From an uncultured Oscillospiraceae bacterium (GTDB lineage: Bacteria; Bacillota; Clostridia; Oscillospirales; Oscillospiraceae): a stretch of DNA of 29,185 bases. This document shows, piece by piece, positions 22,114-29,185 of the stretch. Under the pieces are notes generated by a model. It ran no database searches. It saw only the letters and a program-made list of their open reading frames with translations, and was not told the DNA's origin. The stretch is from contig CAJTQP010000028.1 of assembly GCA_910578575.1 (NCBI GenBank), positions 1 to 29,185 on the forward strand, given 5' to 3'. The first letter of the stretch is position 1; each line of letters opens with the position of its first letter. A program made the translations under genes and the position numbers.

Positions 22114-22143
22114 ATTATAGCATAGAACACGCCCTCCTGACCA
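22114..22143 (-). promoter_or_regulatory. Extended -10 promoter of the LytTR/kinase operon
   Basis: Minus-strand TATAAT (22114-22119) with an upstream TG forming an extended -10, and TGGTCA (22138-22143) at an 18-bp spacer as a partial -35. Divergent pepT starts 35 bp beyond it; no clear pepT promoter is visible. Confidence 0.7.
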
Positions 22144-22178
22144 CAGGGCAAATTTCAGAGAGAAAAGGAGAGAGCAGC

Positions 22179-23399
22179 ATGACCGCAGCCCAGCGTTTCT
22201 TGCGTTACATCCGCTACGACACCCAGTCCGACGAGACCTCGCAGACCGTACCCTCCACCGAAAAGCAGCGCAGCTTAGGGGCCCTCATCGCCCAGGAGCT
22301 GCGGGAGCTGGAACTGGAAGGGGTGGAGCTGGACGAAAAGGGCTATGTATACGCCTTCCTCCCTGCCACCCCTGGCCAGGAGGCCGCCCCCACCATCGCC
22401 CTCCTGGCCCATCTGGACACCGCCCCAGGCGTCTCCGGGGAACATGTCCAGCCCCGGCAGGTCCCCTGCACCGGGGAGGATATCGTTTTGAACGAAGCGC
22501 TGGGGGTGGTGATGGAGACGGCGGTGTTCCCCGACCTTTTGGAAAACGTAGGCAAGACCCTCATCGTCACCGACGGCACCACCCTCCTGGGGGCGGACGA
22601 CAAGGCGGGGGTGGCGGAGATTATCGCCGCCGTGGCCTACCTGCGGGCCCATCCAGAGTTGCCCCATGGCCGGGTGGCCCTGTGCTTCACCCCCGACGAG
22701 GAGATCGGCCGGGGCGCGGACCATGTGGACTTGGAGAAGTTGGGCGCAGCGTTCGGGTACACCGTAGACGGCGGCCCCCTGGGGACCCTGGAGTATGAGA
22801 ACTTCAACGCCGCCGGAGCGGAGGTCATCGTCCGGGGGGTGAACATCCATCCGGGGGAGGCCAAGGGGAAGATGAAAAACGCCAGCCTCATCGCGGCGGA
22901 GTTTATCGCCATGGTCCCGCCCGCCGAGGCCCCCGCCTATACCCAGGGCTATGAGGGTTTTTACCACCTGTGCAGCCTAGAGGGGGATGAGAGCTGGGCC
23001 CGCCTGTCCTGGCTGATCCGGGACCACCAGCGGGAGAAGTTCCAGGAGCGGAAGGATTGCTTGGAACGCATCGCCGCTTACCTGAATGCCCGCTATGGTG
23101 CGGGGACGGTGACGCTGAAGGTACAGGACAGCTATTACAATATGAAGGAAAAGCTCCTGCCCCATCCGGAGATCCTGGAACGGGCCAGGCATGCCTTCCG
23201 GGCCGTGGGGGTGGAGCCCAGAGACGTGCCCATCCGGGGTGGCACCGACGGGGCAAAGCTCAGCTTCCTGGGGCTGCCCTGTCCCAACCTCTCCACCGGG
23301 GGCTACCACTACCACGGGATTTTTGAGTATATTCCCAGAGAGGACCTGGAAACCATGGCAGAGGTTTTGGTGAAATTGCTGATTGAGAAGAAAAAATGA
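22179..23399 (+). CDS. pepT: Peptidase T (tripeptide aminopeptidase)
   Basis: Cytosolic zinc aminopeptidase of the M20B family that removes the N-terminal residue from tripeptides. 406 aa from the ATG at 22179 (E. coli 408). AAAAGGAG precedes it; the open frame extends far upstream through the two-component promoter and is rejected. Zinc-site motifs are complete: LLAHLDTAPG, TTLLGADDKAGVAEI, the catalytic Glu pair in CFTPDEEIGRGADH, YTVDGGPLG, and the C-terminal His in YHYHGIFEY. The lid domain region is normal. It stands alone between the divergent two-component operon and the tRNA operon. Confidence 0.97.
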   Translation: MTAAQRFLRYIRYDTQSDETSQTVPSTEKQRSLGALIAQELRELELEGVELDEKGYVYAFLPATPGQEAAPTIALLAHLDTAPGVSGEHVQPRQVPCTGEDIVLNEALGVVMETAVFPDLLENVGKTLIVTDGTTLLGADDKAGVAEIIAAVAYLRAHPELPHGRVALCFTPDEEIGRGADHVDLEKLGAAFGYTVDGGPLGTLEYENFNAAGAEVIVRGVNIHPGEAKGKMKNASLIAAEFIAMVPPAEAPAYTQGYEGFYHLCSLEGDESWARLSWLIRDHQREKFQERKDCLERIAAYLNARYGAGTVTLKVQDSYYNMKEKLLPHPEILERARHAFRAVGVEPRDVPIRGGTDGAKLSFLGLPCPNLSTGGYHYHGIFEYIPREDLETMAEVLVKLLIEKKK

Positions 23400-23417
23400 A
23401 AAAATTGCAAATAACCG

Positions 23418-23446
23418 TTGACAACTGCGTGATTTTACGATAGAAT
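23418..23446 (+). promoter_or_regulatory. Promoter of the tRNA operon
   Basis: TTGACA (23418-23423), 17-bp spacer, TAGAAT (23441-23446), 31 bp before the first tRNA. Confidence 0.88.
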
Positions 23447-23476
23447 AAATCTCGCTCCTGAGGTGAGCAAGACCAC

Positions 23477-23553
23477 GGCGGCGTAGCTCAGTTGGCTAGA
23501 GCACTCGGTTCATACCCGGGGTGTCACCGGTTCAAATCCAGTCGCCGCTACCA
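23477..23553 (+). tRNA. tRNA-Met (CAT), elongator type
   Basis: 77 nt including encoded CCA. Acceptor GGCGGCG pairs with CGCCGCT (one G-U), D-arm GCTC/GAGC, anticodon loop TTCATAC with CAT at 23511-23513, T-loop TTCAAAT. The first pair is G-U, unlike initiator tRNA. An Ile2 (lysidine-modified CAT) identity cannot be excluded from sequence alone, but the body matches Met. Confidence 0.92.
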
Positions 23554-23555
23554 TC

Positions 23556-23579
23556 GCCGTGGGGCCTTGGCCCCGCGGC
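23556..23579 (+). other. Hairpin between tRNA-Met and tRNA-Glu
   Basis: 11-bp inverted repeat (23556-23566 with 23569-23579, one T-G pair) with a 2-nt centre; the inner pairs must open to form a loop. It lies between two tRNAs of one transcript and may guide tRNA processing. Confidence 0.5.
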
Positions 23580-23585
23580 ACCCTC

Positions 23586-23660
23586 GGCCCGTTGGTCAAG
23601 TGGTTAAGACACCGCCCTTTCACGGCGGTAACATGGGTTCGAGTCCCGTACGGGTCACCA
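23586..23660 (+). tRNA. tRNA-Glu (TTC)
   Basis: 75 nt including encoded CCA. Acceptor GGCCCGT with ACGGGTC, anticodon stem CCGCC/GGCGG, loop CTTTCAC with TTC at 23619-23621, T-loop GGTTCGAGTCC. Confidence 0.95.
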
Positions 23661-23663
23661 CAT

Positions 23664-23739
23664 GGAGGCATAGCTCAGCTGGTAGAGCGCTCGCCTCACA
23701 CGCGAGAGGTCACAGATTCGAGTTCTGTTGTCTCCACCA
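23664..23739 (+). tRNA. tRNA-Val (CAC)
   Basis: 76 nt including encoded CCA. Acceptor GGAGGCA with TGTCTCC (one G-U), D-arm GCTC/GAGC, anticodon stem CTCGC/GCGAG, loop CTCACAC with CAC at 23697-23699, T-loop ATTCGAGTT. Confidence 0.95.
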
Positions 23740-23758
23740 CACCTGTGAGATGCAGGAC

Positions 23759-23789
23759 AGAAAAACCGCACGTTATGTGCGGTTTTTCT
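23759..23789 (+). terminator. Terminator of the tRNA operon
   Basis: Perfect 13-bp stem (23759-23771 with 23777-23789) around GTTAT, ending in an A-run/T-run pair, 19 bp after tRNA-Val. A further T8 run occurs at about 23815. Confidence 0.93.
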
Positions 23790-23847
23790 GCGTTTCCGGG
23801 GCTGTTCGGACCGATTTTTTTTGATACGGCCGAAGATAAAAATCCTA

Positions 23848-23876
23848 TTGAATTTTCTAAATTTTGGAGGTACAAT
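23848..23876 (+). promoter_or_regulatory. Promoter of the giant surface-protein gene
   Basis: TTGAAT (23848-23853), 17-bp spacer, TACAAT (23871-23876). The leader is about 85-90 nt and holds a small GGACA/TGTCC hairpin near 23908-23923. No known riboswitch is recognised in it. Confidence 0.75.
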
Positions 23877-23969
23877 TTCACTAAAATAAGCGAAGTTCCC
23901 AGTGCGGAGGACAGATTTTTGTCCATAGGCCCGCAGGCAATGAAAATTTGATACAGGGAGGCAACCGGC

Positions 23970-26900
23970 GTGAAACAACAGGCAAAACGAAAGTGGATAT
24001 CGATCCTTCTGACTTTGTGTATGCTCCTAACGCTGCTGCCAGTGCAGGTATTTGCGGCAGATATTATTGCAAGCAAGTATATTGGGGAAGGACTCCAATG
24101 GACTTTGGACAGCAACGGGGTTTTGACCTTTGAAAAAAACCCCAATAGTAGTTCGGCGGACTACACAATGCCCGGTTATCTAACTTTTACATGGACAGAT
24201 AAAGAAACAAATTATTGGCAGCAAATCAAGTCAGTCGTCATAAAAAGCCCAGTAGCGAATATTGGTGAAGCAGCGTTCCAATATTGTTACTATTTGAAAA
24301 GCATTGATATTGCAGAAAGCGTAACAGAAATTGGAAGAGGTGTTTTTGATAGTTGTACTGCATTGAGTACCATTACAGTTGATCCTGCAAACACCCACTT
24401 TGCTGCTGAGAATAATGTTCTGTTTGAATTGGATGCCAATGGGAACAAAACGATTCTCCGAAAGATGGCGCTCAGTGTTCCAGCCGGCTTTATCTATACG
24501 CTTCCGGATTCGGTCACAACCATTTCAGAAGAGGCGTTTAAGGGCAGCAGCCGTTTGGGTGGTATAGACATGAGCCATGCAAGCCAATTAAAAACGATTG
24601 GTGGATATGCCTTTCATGGCTGTTTTGCAAGCGGTAGTGTTGACATTATCATACCGGACACAGTGACTTCCATTGGATCGCAGGCGTTCAATAATTGTAA
24701 GGGCCTGCGTAGTGTGAATGTTCCCGGCGGCATCAAAACAACGGGTAGTATCGTAAGTGGTTGTGCTTCTTTTGCTGAACTGACTGTCGATTCTGGGGTT
24801 CAAACACTCAGCGGAAATACTGTCACAAACTGTAATGATTTTCAGATTCTTCACCTGCCCAAAACTGTGGTGACAATAGGAAACAACGCTGTCCCCAATG
24901 GAGATTCCCTTACCATTTATTATGAGGGCACTGCCGCTGAATGGCGGGCGATCAATCTGGGGCAGAAAAATCTTGCCGATGCCACGATTTATCTGAATGG
25001 TGGCACAGGCGATGCAGACAAAGCCTATCATGTGCGCTATGATGCCAACGGCGGCACAGGCAGCATGGATACTCAGATTCGTGACGCAGAGGATGCCAAC
25101 CAGTTTGTTCTCCCAGAAAACGGCTTCACCGCACCGGACGGGATGGTGTTCAACGGCTGGGACGTGGGAGGAACCACCTATCAGCCTGGGGAAACCTGCC
25201 CGCTGACGGGCAGCACTACCGTGAAGCCCGTCTGGATCAGTGACGCCGACGCCACCTATACAATCGGCTTTTCCGCCAACGGCGGAAGCGGCGAGATGGA
25301 GTCTGTCACGATCAAGCGGACAGAGGCGGGCGCTTACACCCTCCCCGAATGCAGCTTTACTGCCCCGGCTGGCAAGGTGTTTGCCGGTTGGCAAGTGGGC
25401 ACGGACACTGCCGCGAAGCAGCCCGGCACCACCTGCGCCATCAGTGCGGATACCACCATCTCCGCCACATGGAAGATCGATGAGACGGCTTCCTATACCG
25501 TGACCTTTGATGCAGGCGGCGGCTCCGGCAGTATGGAAGCGGTCACGTTGAACGGGACACAGGCCGCCGCTTACCAGCTTCCTGCCTGCGGGTTTACACC
25601 GCCGGAAGGTCAGTTGTTTAAGGGATGGCAGATAAATAGCACGATCCTGGAGGCCGGCGCAACCTACCCCATTACGTCGGACATCACCGTCACGGCGCTG
25701 TGGAAAGAAAAGCCGGTGACCCGTTCCTACACACTGAGCTTTGACGCCGGTGGTGGCTCTGGCAGCATGGAATCCGTCACCGTAACCGGTACGCCAACAG
25801 CGTCCTATACACTTCCCGCCAATGGGTTCACCGCACCGGCTGGCAAAGCGTTCTCCGGCTGGCAGGTGGGCGAGGACACCGCCTTGAAGCAGCCCGGTGC
25901 GGCCTGCACCATTGATGCGGATACCACCATCACCGCAGTTTGGAAGGCACCGGACGTCCACGTTACGGTGAGCTTCAACACCAACGGCGGTTCTGCGGCC
26001 AACCCCACCACCAAAGATGTGGTGAAGGGACAGCCTTACGGTTCACTGCCTACGACCACAAAAGCCAATTTCATCTTTGAGGGGTGGTATACCGCAGCGG
26101 TTGGCGGCGAACGGGTCACTGCCGATGATACCGTGGAAGTGGATGGGCCGCAGACACTGTATGCACATTGGGTGCGGGATTACCTGTCAGAACTGACCTA
26201 TCAGTTCTCCAATTCTGCCAGCGCCTTTGGCTATAAAAAGGGCTATCGTATTCCCTATAACCGCTTCCGTATGGTCTATGGGGATAACGCACTGGCAAAG
26301 ATGAAGTACGAATGGGAAGGAGAGTGGGGCGGCAGCTGTGGCGGTATGGCGACAAGTGCCAGCTTGTTCTATATGCCGAACGCGGTAAAGACCATTGAGT
26401 TTCGGGAAGGACCTTCGGTTCCCAATGGCCCCAACGCAATTTCCGGCCTGACCCCCAACTTCTGGAGTAACGAATGGGACCTCTCTGTCCGTGCCTTTAT
26501 TGAGGCTATGCAGCTTTACCAGTGCAGCGCAGTTGTTCCGCGCTATGAGCTGGAAACGAAGAATCGACTGGAACATCTTTGGGATGCCGTTGAGGGATTC
26601 CAGAAGGATGGCGGTCAGCCCATTTACATCAGTGTCTGGCGCTTTGGCGGAGGGCACGCCCTGGTGGGCTACCGGGTGGAGACCATCAGTGACACGGAGG
26701 GCCGCATTTACGTCTATGACTGTAATTCACCCCGTTCCCACGACCGCTATATTACCGTCACCCGCGATGCGCCTGGTGCGGACTATAGCCACTGGAGCTA
26801 TGCCCATTACGATGTGTCCATTAACTTCAGCCCGGTCAAGCAAACCGCGCCTCCGTGGTTGACACCGCGGGCCGGTTCCGTACCGACACGCGCCGCCGGT

Positions 26901-28679
26901 GATACGATTGACCGCACGCAAGGTGAGTGGGCAACGGTAGACCCCCAGATGTCTCTCTTGATGCTCAATTCGGACGATGCTGAAATCTGTGACGCCCAGG
27001 GTGAAACGGTGGTTACCATCTCGGCAGGGGTCATCCATACCAACCGGGATGATATCTATCCTGTTCTGCCCCTAGGTGACGTTGCAGTGGATGCCAGCAA
27101 TCCCGACGATTTCATGCCTCCCGATTCTGATGTCAACTCGATTTGGCTCCCGGCGGGGCTATACACCGTGACCAACCAGGATGAGAGCATTGCTTCTCTC
27201 CGTGCTGCGATGGTGAATGTCGACTATGCGGCCTCCGTTACGACAAGCGGCGATATCGCGTCCCTTTATGTGAAGGACGAGGAAAACGTGAGCTATGTGC
27301 GGCTGGCGGAGCCCGACGTGAGCTATGAGATCCAATTGGATGATGCCACCGACCCGTCACAATACACAGAAATCCGCTTGACTGGTGCAAACGGGGCGGA
27401 AGCGGTTTCCTTTGCCCAGTTGAATGATACATTATATGTTAACGGTGCCAACGCACAGGATACAGGGATCGAGTTTACCAAGCGCATCAATGGCAATGTC
27501 TACAACGATATTGATCTGGATAAAGAGACCTATGAACAGCATGAGCAGAAAGAGTTCGCGGAGGTTCCATGGGATGCATTGTCAGAGGAGGATATGCCTG
27601 CGGCCATGCCCGCAACCATCGGCAACGCCATCAAAGGCATAGAGGTATCCTTTGACGCCAACGGCGGCAGCGGCAGCATGGCTGCCATCCAGGCATCTAC
27701 AGGAACGCCGCTTGTGTTCCCTGCCTGCGGGTTTACACCTCCGGCCGGCAAGCAGTTTGACAAATGGGCCGTTGGCAGTGCCGGCGGATATGAGACGGTT
27801 GCGGCAGGGGATGCCCACATCCTCACCGGAGATGTCACACTTTACGCCCTATGGAAGAATGCTGGCACCAGCAGCGGCAGCAGCGGTAGTGGCAGCGGAT
27901 CGTTAAGCGGCTCCGTAACAACAACGGACAGCTCCCACGGCAAGGTTTCCCTCAGCGCCAACAATGCGCCCAAGGGTTCCACTGTGACGATTCAACTGAC
28001 GCCTGACAAGGGTTACCAAGTAGGTACCATCACAGTTCGGGACAAAACAGGGGCAATACTGGAAGTAACGCGGGTCAGTGACACCCAGTATACCTTCGTT
28101 ATGCCGGAGGGCAAGGTGACGGTTACCGCTGAGTTCGTCGAAAGCACAACGGCGCCCATTGTTTTCACCGATGTAAAGAGCAGCGACTACTTTGCGGACG
28201 CTGTTCAGTGGGCGGTGGAACAAGGCATCACAAACGGCACCGGTGCCACCCAGTTTAGCCCGAACGCCTCCTGCACCCGTGGACAGATGGTGACATTCCT
28301 GTGGCGTGCGGCAGGTTCTCCGGCGGCGGCTGGGGAGAGCCCATTCACCGACATCCTGCCCAGTGATTACTTCTATGACGCGGTATGCTGGGCGGCCAAT
28401 GAAGGCATCGCACAGGGTACCTCCGCGACCACCTTCGGCCCCGATGCGACGGTGACGCGCGGGCAGGCGGTGACGTTCCTGTATCGGTATGCAGGTGCCC
28501 CCGACATGTCCAACAACAATGTCTTTGACGATGTGGCCGCTAACACCTATTATACAAACGCAGTGAGCTGGGCAGCCAGCCAAGGCATTGCCAATGGCAT
28601 CTCCAGCACCGCCTTTGGTCCCGCAAATGACTGCACACGGGCCCATACGGTAACCTTCCTGTATCGGTACTCGAACTGA
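23970..28679 (+). CDS. Giant SLH-anchored surface protein: BspA leucine-rich repeats, InlB-type repeats and an embedded papain-like cysteine peptidase
   Basis: 1569 aa, GTG start after AGGGAGG. Signal peptide 1-29 (cut near VFA/AD). BspA-type LRR_5 repeats about 90-345, closing with the usual IYYEGTAAEWRAI segment. Five InlB B-type repeats start near 354, 430, 509, 588 and 664. A papain-like peptidase lies at about 745-955: Cys790 in GGSCGGMATSAS, His896 in GGGHALVGYRVE, and Asp917/Asn919 in YVYDCNSP complete a plausible triad. A beta-rich region of unknown type covers 955-1220, a sixth InlB-type repeat 1225-1295, a Gly/Ser linker 1300-1313, an immunoglobulin-like repeat 1314-1391, and three SLH domains near 1398, 1458 and 1517. 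It should sit on the wall, bind through its repeats and cleave an external substrate. Codons in the first third are visibly more AT-rich than the rest. Domains firm; activity inferred. Confidence 0.92.
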   Translation: MKQQAKRKWISILLTLCMLLTLLPVQVFAADIIASKYIGEGLQWTLDSNGVLTFEKNPNSSSADYTMPGYLTFTWTDKETNYWQQIKSVVIKSPVANIGEAAFQYCYYLKSIDIAESVTEIGRGVFDSCTALSTITVDPANTHFAAENNVLFELDANGNKTILRKMALSVPAGFIYTLPDSVTTISEEAFKGSSRLGGIDMSHASQLKTIGGYAFHGCFASGSVDIIIPDTVTSIGSQAFNNCKGLRSVNVPGGIKTTGSIVSGCASFAELTVDSGVQTLSGNTVTNCNDFQILHLPKTVVTIGNNAVPNGDSLTIYYEGTAAEWRAINLGQKNLADATIYLNGGTGDADKAYHVRYDANGGTGSMDTQIRDAEDANQFVLPENGFTAPDGMVFNGWDVGGTTYQPGETCPLTGSTTVKPVWISDADATYTIGFSANGGSGEMESVTIKRTEAGAYTLPECSFTAPAGKVFAGWQVGTDTAAKQPGTTCAISADTTISATWKIDETASYTVTFDAGGGSGSMEAVTLNGTQAAAYQLPACGFTPPEGQLFKGWQINSTILEAGATYPITSDITVTALWKEKPVTRSYTLSFDAGGGSGSMESVTVTGTPTASYTLPANGFTAPAGKAFSGWQVGEDTALKQPGAACTIDADTTITAVWKAPDVHVTVSFNTNGGSAANPTTKDVVKGQPYGSLPTTTKANFIFEGWYTAAVGGERVTADDTVEVDGPQTLYAHWVRDYLSELTYQFSNSASAFGYKKGYRIPYNRFRMVYGDNALAKMKYEWEGEWGGSCGGMATSASLFYMPNAVKTIEFREGPSVPNGPNAISGLTPNFWSNEWDLSVRAFIEAMQLYQCSAVVPRYELETKNRLEHLWDAVEGFQKDGGQPIYISVWRFGGGHALVGYRVETISDTEGRIYVYDCNSPRSHDRYITVTRDAPGADYSHWSYAHYDVSINFSPVKQTAPPWLTPRAGSVPTRAAGDTIDRTQGEWATVDPQMSLLMLNSDDAEICDAQGETVVTISAGVIHTNRDDIYPVLPLGDVAVDASNPDDFMPPDSDVNSIWLPAGLYTVTNQDESIASLRAAMVNVDYAASVTTSGDIASLYVKDEENVSYVRLAEPDVSYEIQLDDATDPSQYTEIRLTGANGAEAVSFAQLNDTLYVNGANAQDTGIEFTKRINGNVYNDIDLDKETYEQHEQKEFAEVPWDALSEEDMPAAMPATIGNAIKGIEVSFDANGGSGSMAAIQASTGTPLVFPACGFTPPAGKQFDKWAVGSAGGYETVAAGDAHILTGDVTLYALWKNAGTSSGSSGSGSGSLSGSVTTTDSSHGKVSLSANNAPKGSTVTIQLTPDKGYQVGTITVRDKTGAILEVTRVSDTQYTFVMPEGKVTVTAEFVESTTAPIVFTDVKSSDYFADAVQWAVEQGITNGTGATQFSPNASCTRGQMVTFLWRAAGSPAAAGESPFTDILPSDYFYDAVCWAANEGIAQGTSATTFGPDATVTRGQAVTFLYRYAGAPDMSNNNVFDDVAANTYYTNAVSWAASQGIANGISSTAFGPANDCTRAHTVTFLYRYSN
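25029..26174 (+). repeat. Five tandem InlB B-type repeat units inside the surface-protein gene
   Basis: Units of about 70-80 codons, each with the pattern FDAGGGSGSM to GW to ITALW. Units 2 and 4 are closest (shared QPG..C.I.ADTTI). Unit 3 shares a 20-base identical stretch with the distant sixth unit (near 25583 and 27722), evidence of duplication or gene conversion within the gene. Confidence 0.85.
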
Positions 28680-28744
28680 ACAAAAGGTTAGAAGAAACAA
28701 GATTCTGAGGTCGAACCGATCCGGGAAACACAGACGATAGACGA

Positions 28745-28785
28745 ACCCCCTGATGTAGGAAACGGAATGTACTACATCAGGGGGT
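28745..28785. terminator. Long inverted repeat between converging genes, possible bidirectional terminator
   Basis: Perfect 14-bp arms (28745-28758 and 28772-28785) with a 13-nt loop, lying between the stop codons of the surface protein and the phosphonopyruvate decarboxylase gene. Neither side has a T-run, so terminator activity is only probable. Confidence 0.55.
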
Positions 28786-28839
28786 ATCTGTATATGGTCA
28801 GAAAATATCAGGAGGAAGATGGAACGAAGAGGGGAGACC

Positions 28840-29184
28840 CTACAGAAGGGACATAAGTGCCGCCTTGTTTTCTACAGGCGTTGTGGTAGGCCGCCCCAAG
28901 TCCTTCCGGTGACCCAGCGCGGCCTTGACTTCAAGAAACGCCGGGCCATCCTCCGCGCAAAAGGCTTCCAGGCTTCTATCCAACAGCGTAAAATCGGACA
29001 TACTGGCGGCCTTGACATACCCACAGCCTCGCGCCACCGCGCACCAATCCACCCCACCGGCAACGGTAGGCATCCCGCCCACCGACTCATGGGCCTGGTT
29101 GTTGATCACCACATGGATCAGGTTTTTGGGGGCCTGGGCGGCGATAACCGTCATAGCGCCCAGGTGCATCAAAGCCGCCCCATC
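28840..29184 (-). CDS. aepY: Phosphonopyruvate decarboxylase, C-terminal part (5' end beyond window)
   Basis: The frame is open at the right edge and ends with TAG at 28840; 114 residues are visible. They form the C-terminal half of a thiamine-pyrophosphate enzyme: DGAALMHLGAM is the end of the cofactor GDG motif, LIHVVINNQAHESVGGMPT is the diphosphate/metal-binding continuation typical of phosphonopyruvate decarboxylase, and the C-terminus has RKDLGRPTTTPVENK, a family hallmark. The enzyme turns phosphonopyruvate into phosphonoacetaldehyde, making phosphonate synthesis irreversible, and normally stands with aepX (PEP mutase) and an aminotransferase. Those genes would lie past the edge. Sulfopyruvate decarboxylase beta subunit is the main alternative. 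Confidence 0.85.
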   Translation of the reverse strand, partial: DGAALMHLGAMTVIAAQAPKNLIHVVINNQAHESVGGMPTVAGGVDWCAVARGCGYVKAASMSDFTLLDRSLEAFCAEDGPAFLEVKAALGHRKDLGRPTTTPVENKAALMSLL

Positions 29185-29185
29185 C

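Noticed and set aside
22017..22178. 54-codon N-terminal extension of pepT
   Set aside because: Overlaps the response-regulator gene and its promoter; peptidase T normally begins at the ATG at 22179.
23877..23969. Riboswitch (for example cyclic-di-GMP type) in the giant gene's leader
   Set aside because: Only a small 5-bp hairpin is visible; none of the conserved cores I know can be placed.
23492..23978. Open frames crossing the three tRNA genes
   Set aside because: Sequence is fully explained by tRNA structures and a terminator.
23664..28840. Integration of the giant gene at the tRNA-Val 3' end
   Set aside because: No copy of the tRNA 3' segment found near the far side and no integrase in the window.

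Overview
The window comes from a GC-rich, low-redundancy Gram-positive genome that I place among gut Clostridia of the Oscillospiraceae type (Flavonifractor / Lawsonibacter / Oscillibacter relatives). Supporting signs are strong AGGAGG-like ribosome sites, sigma-A promoters with 17-bp spacers, S-layer-homology (SLH) surface proteins, the pgk-tpiA-gpmI-eno operon, a PadR-DUF2812 pair, a GHKL/LytTR two-component pair, BspA-type repeats, and dense perfect intergenic hairpins. The genus is inference.

Layout. 1-1660 (-): 5' part of a secreted C39-like cysteine peptidase with an InlB-type repeat and SLH domains, running off the left edge. 1858-7273 (-): lower-glycolysis operon trmL-pgk-tpiA-gpmI-eno, without gap, with a promoter and a terminator. 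7471-9930 (-): two-gene ABC exporter whose promoter carries a perfect palindrome at the predicted start point. 10002-11973 (+): ychF and an overlapping SDR gene. 11985-12917 (+): autoregulated-looking PadR regulator and a DUF2812 membrane protein. 13068-14956: zinc-dependent phospholipase C-like gene (+) facing a short Old-Yellow-Enzyme-type reductase (-), sharing one bidirectional terminator. 14960-16400: accessory islet with a dense hairpin array, a DUF6809-like gene, an AT-rich XRE regulator and a MITE-like element. 16413-19682: rarD (+), sfsA (-) and glpK (+). 19681-22143 (-): unknown 101-aa protein, GHKL sensor kinase and LytTR response regulator. 22179-23399 (+): pepT. 23418-23789 (+): tRNA operon Met-Glu-Val. 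23848-28679 (+): giant surface protein that embeds a papain-like cysteine peptidase between BspA leucine-rich repeats, InlB-type repeats and SLH anchors. 28840-29184 (-): C-terminal end of a phosphonopyruvate decarboxylase running off the right edge.

How it works together. Most of the window is housekeeping: glycolysis, glycerol phosphorylation, peptide turnover, tRNA supply and modification. The accessory signal is at the two ends and in the middle islet. Two unrelated-looking secreted cysteine peptidases share the same wall-attachment parts (InlB-type repeat plus SLH). A phosphonate-pathway gene sits beside the larger one, hinting at a cell-surface decoration locus beyond the right edge. 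I see no CRISPR array, prophage, integrase or toxin-antitoxin pair. The most unusual objects are the BspA/papain-like/SLH fusion, the array of perfect tri-loop hairpins at 14985-15244, and the terminal-inverted-repeat element at 16155-16365.
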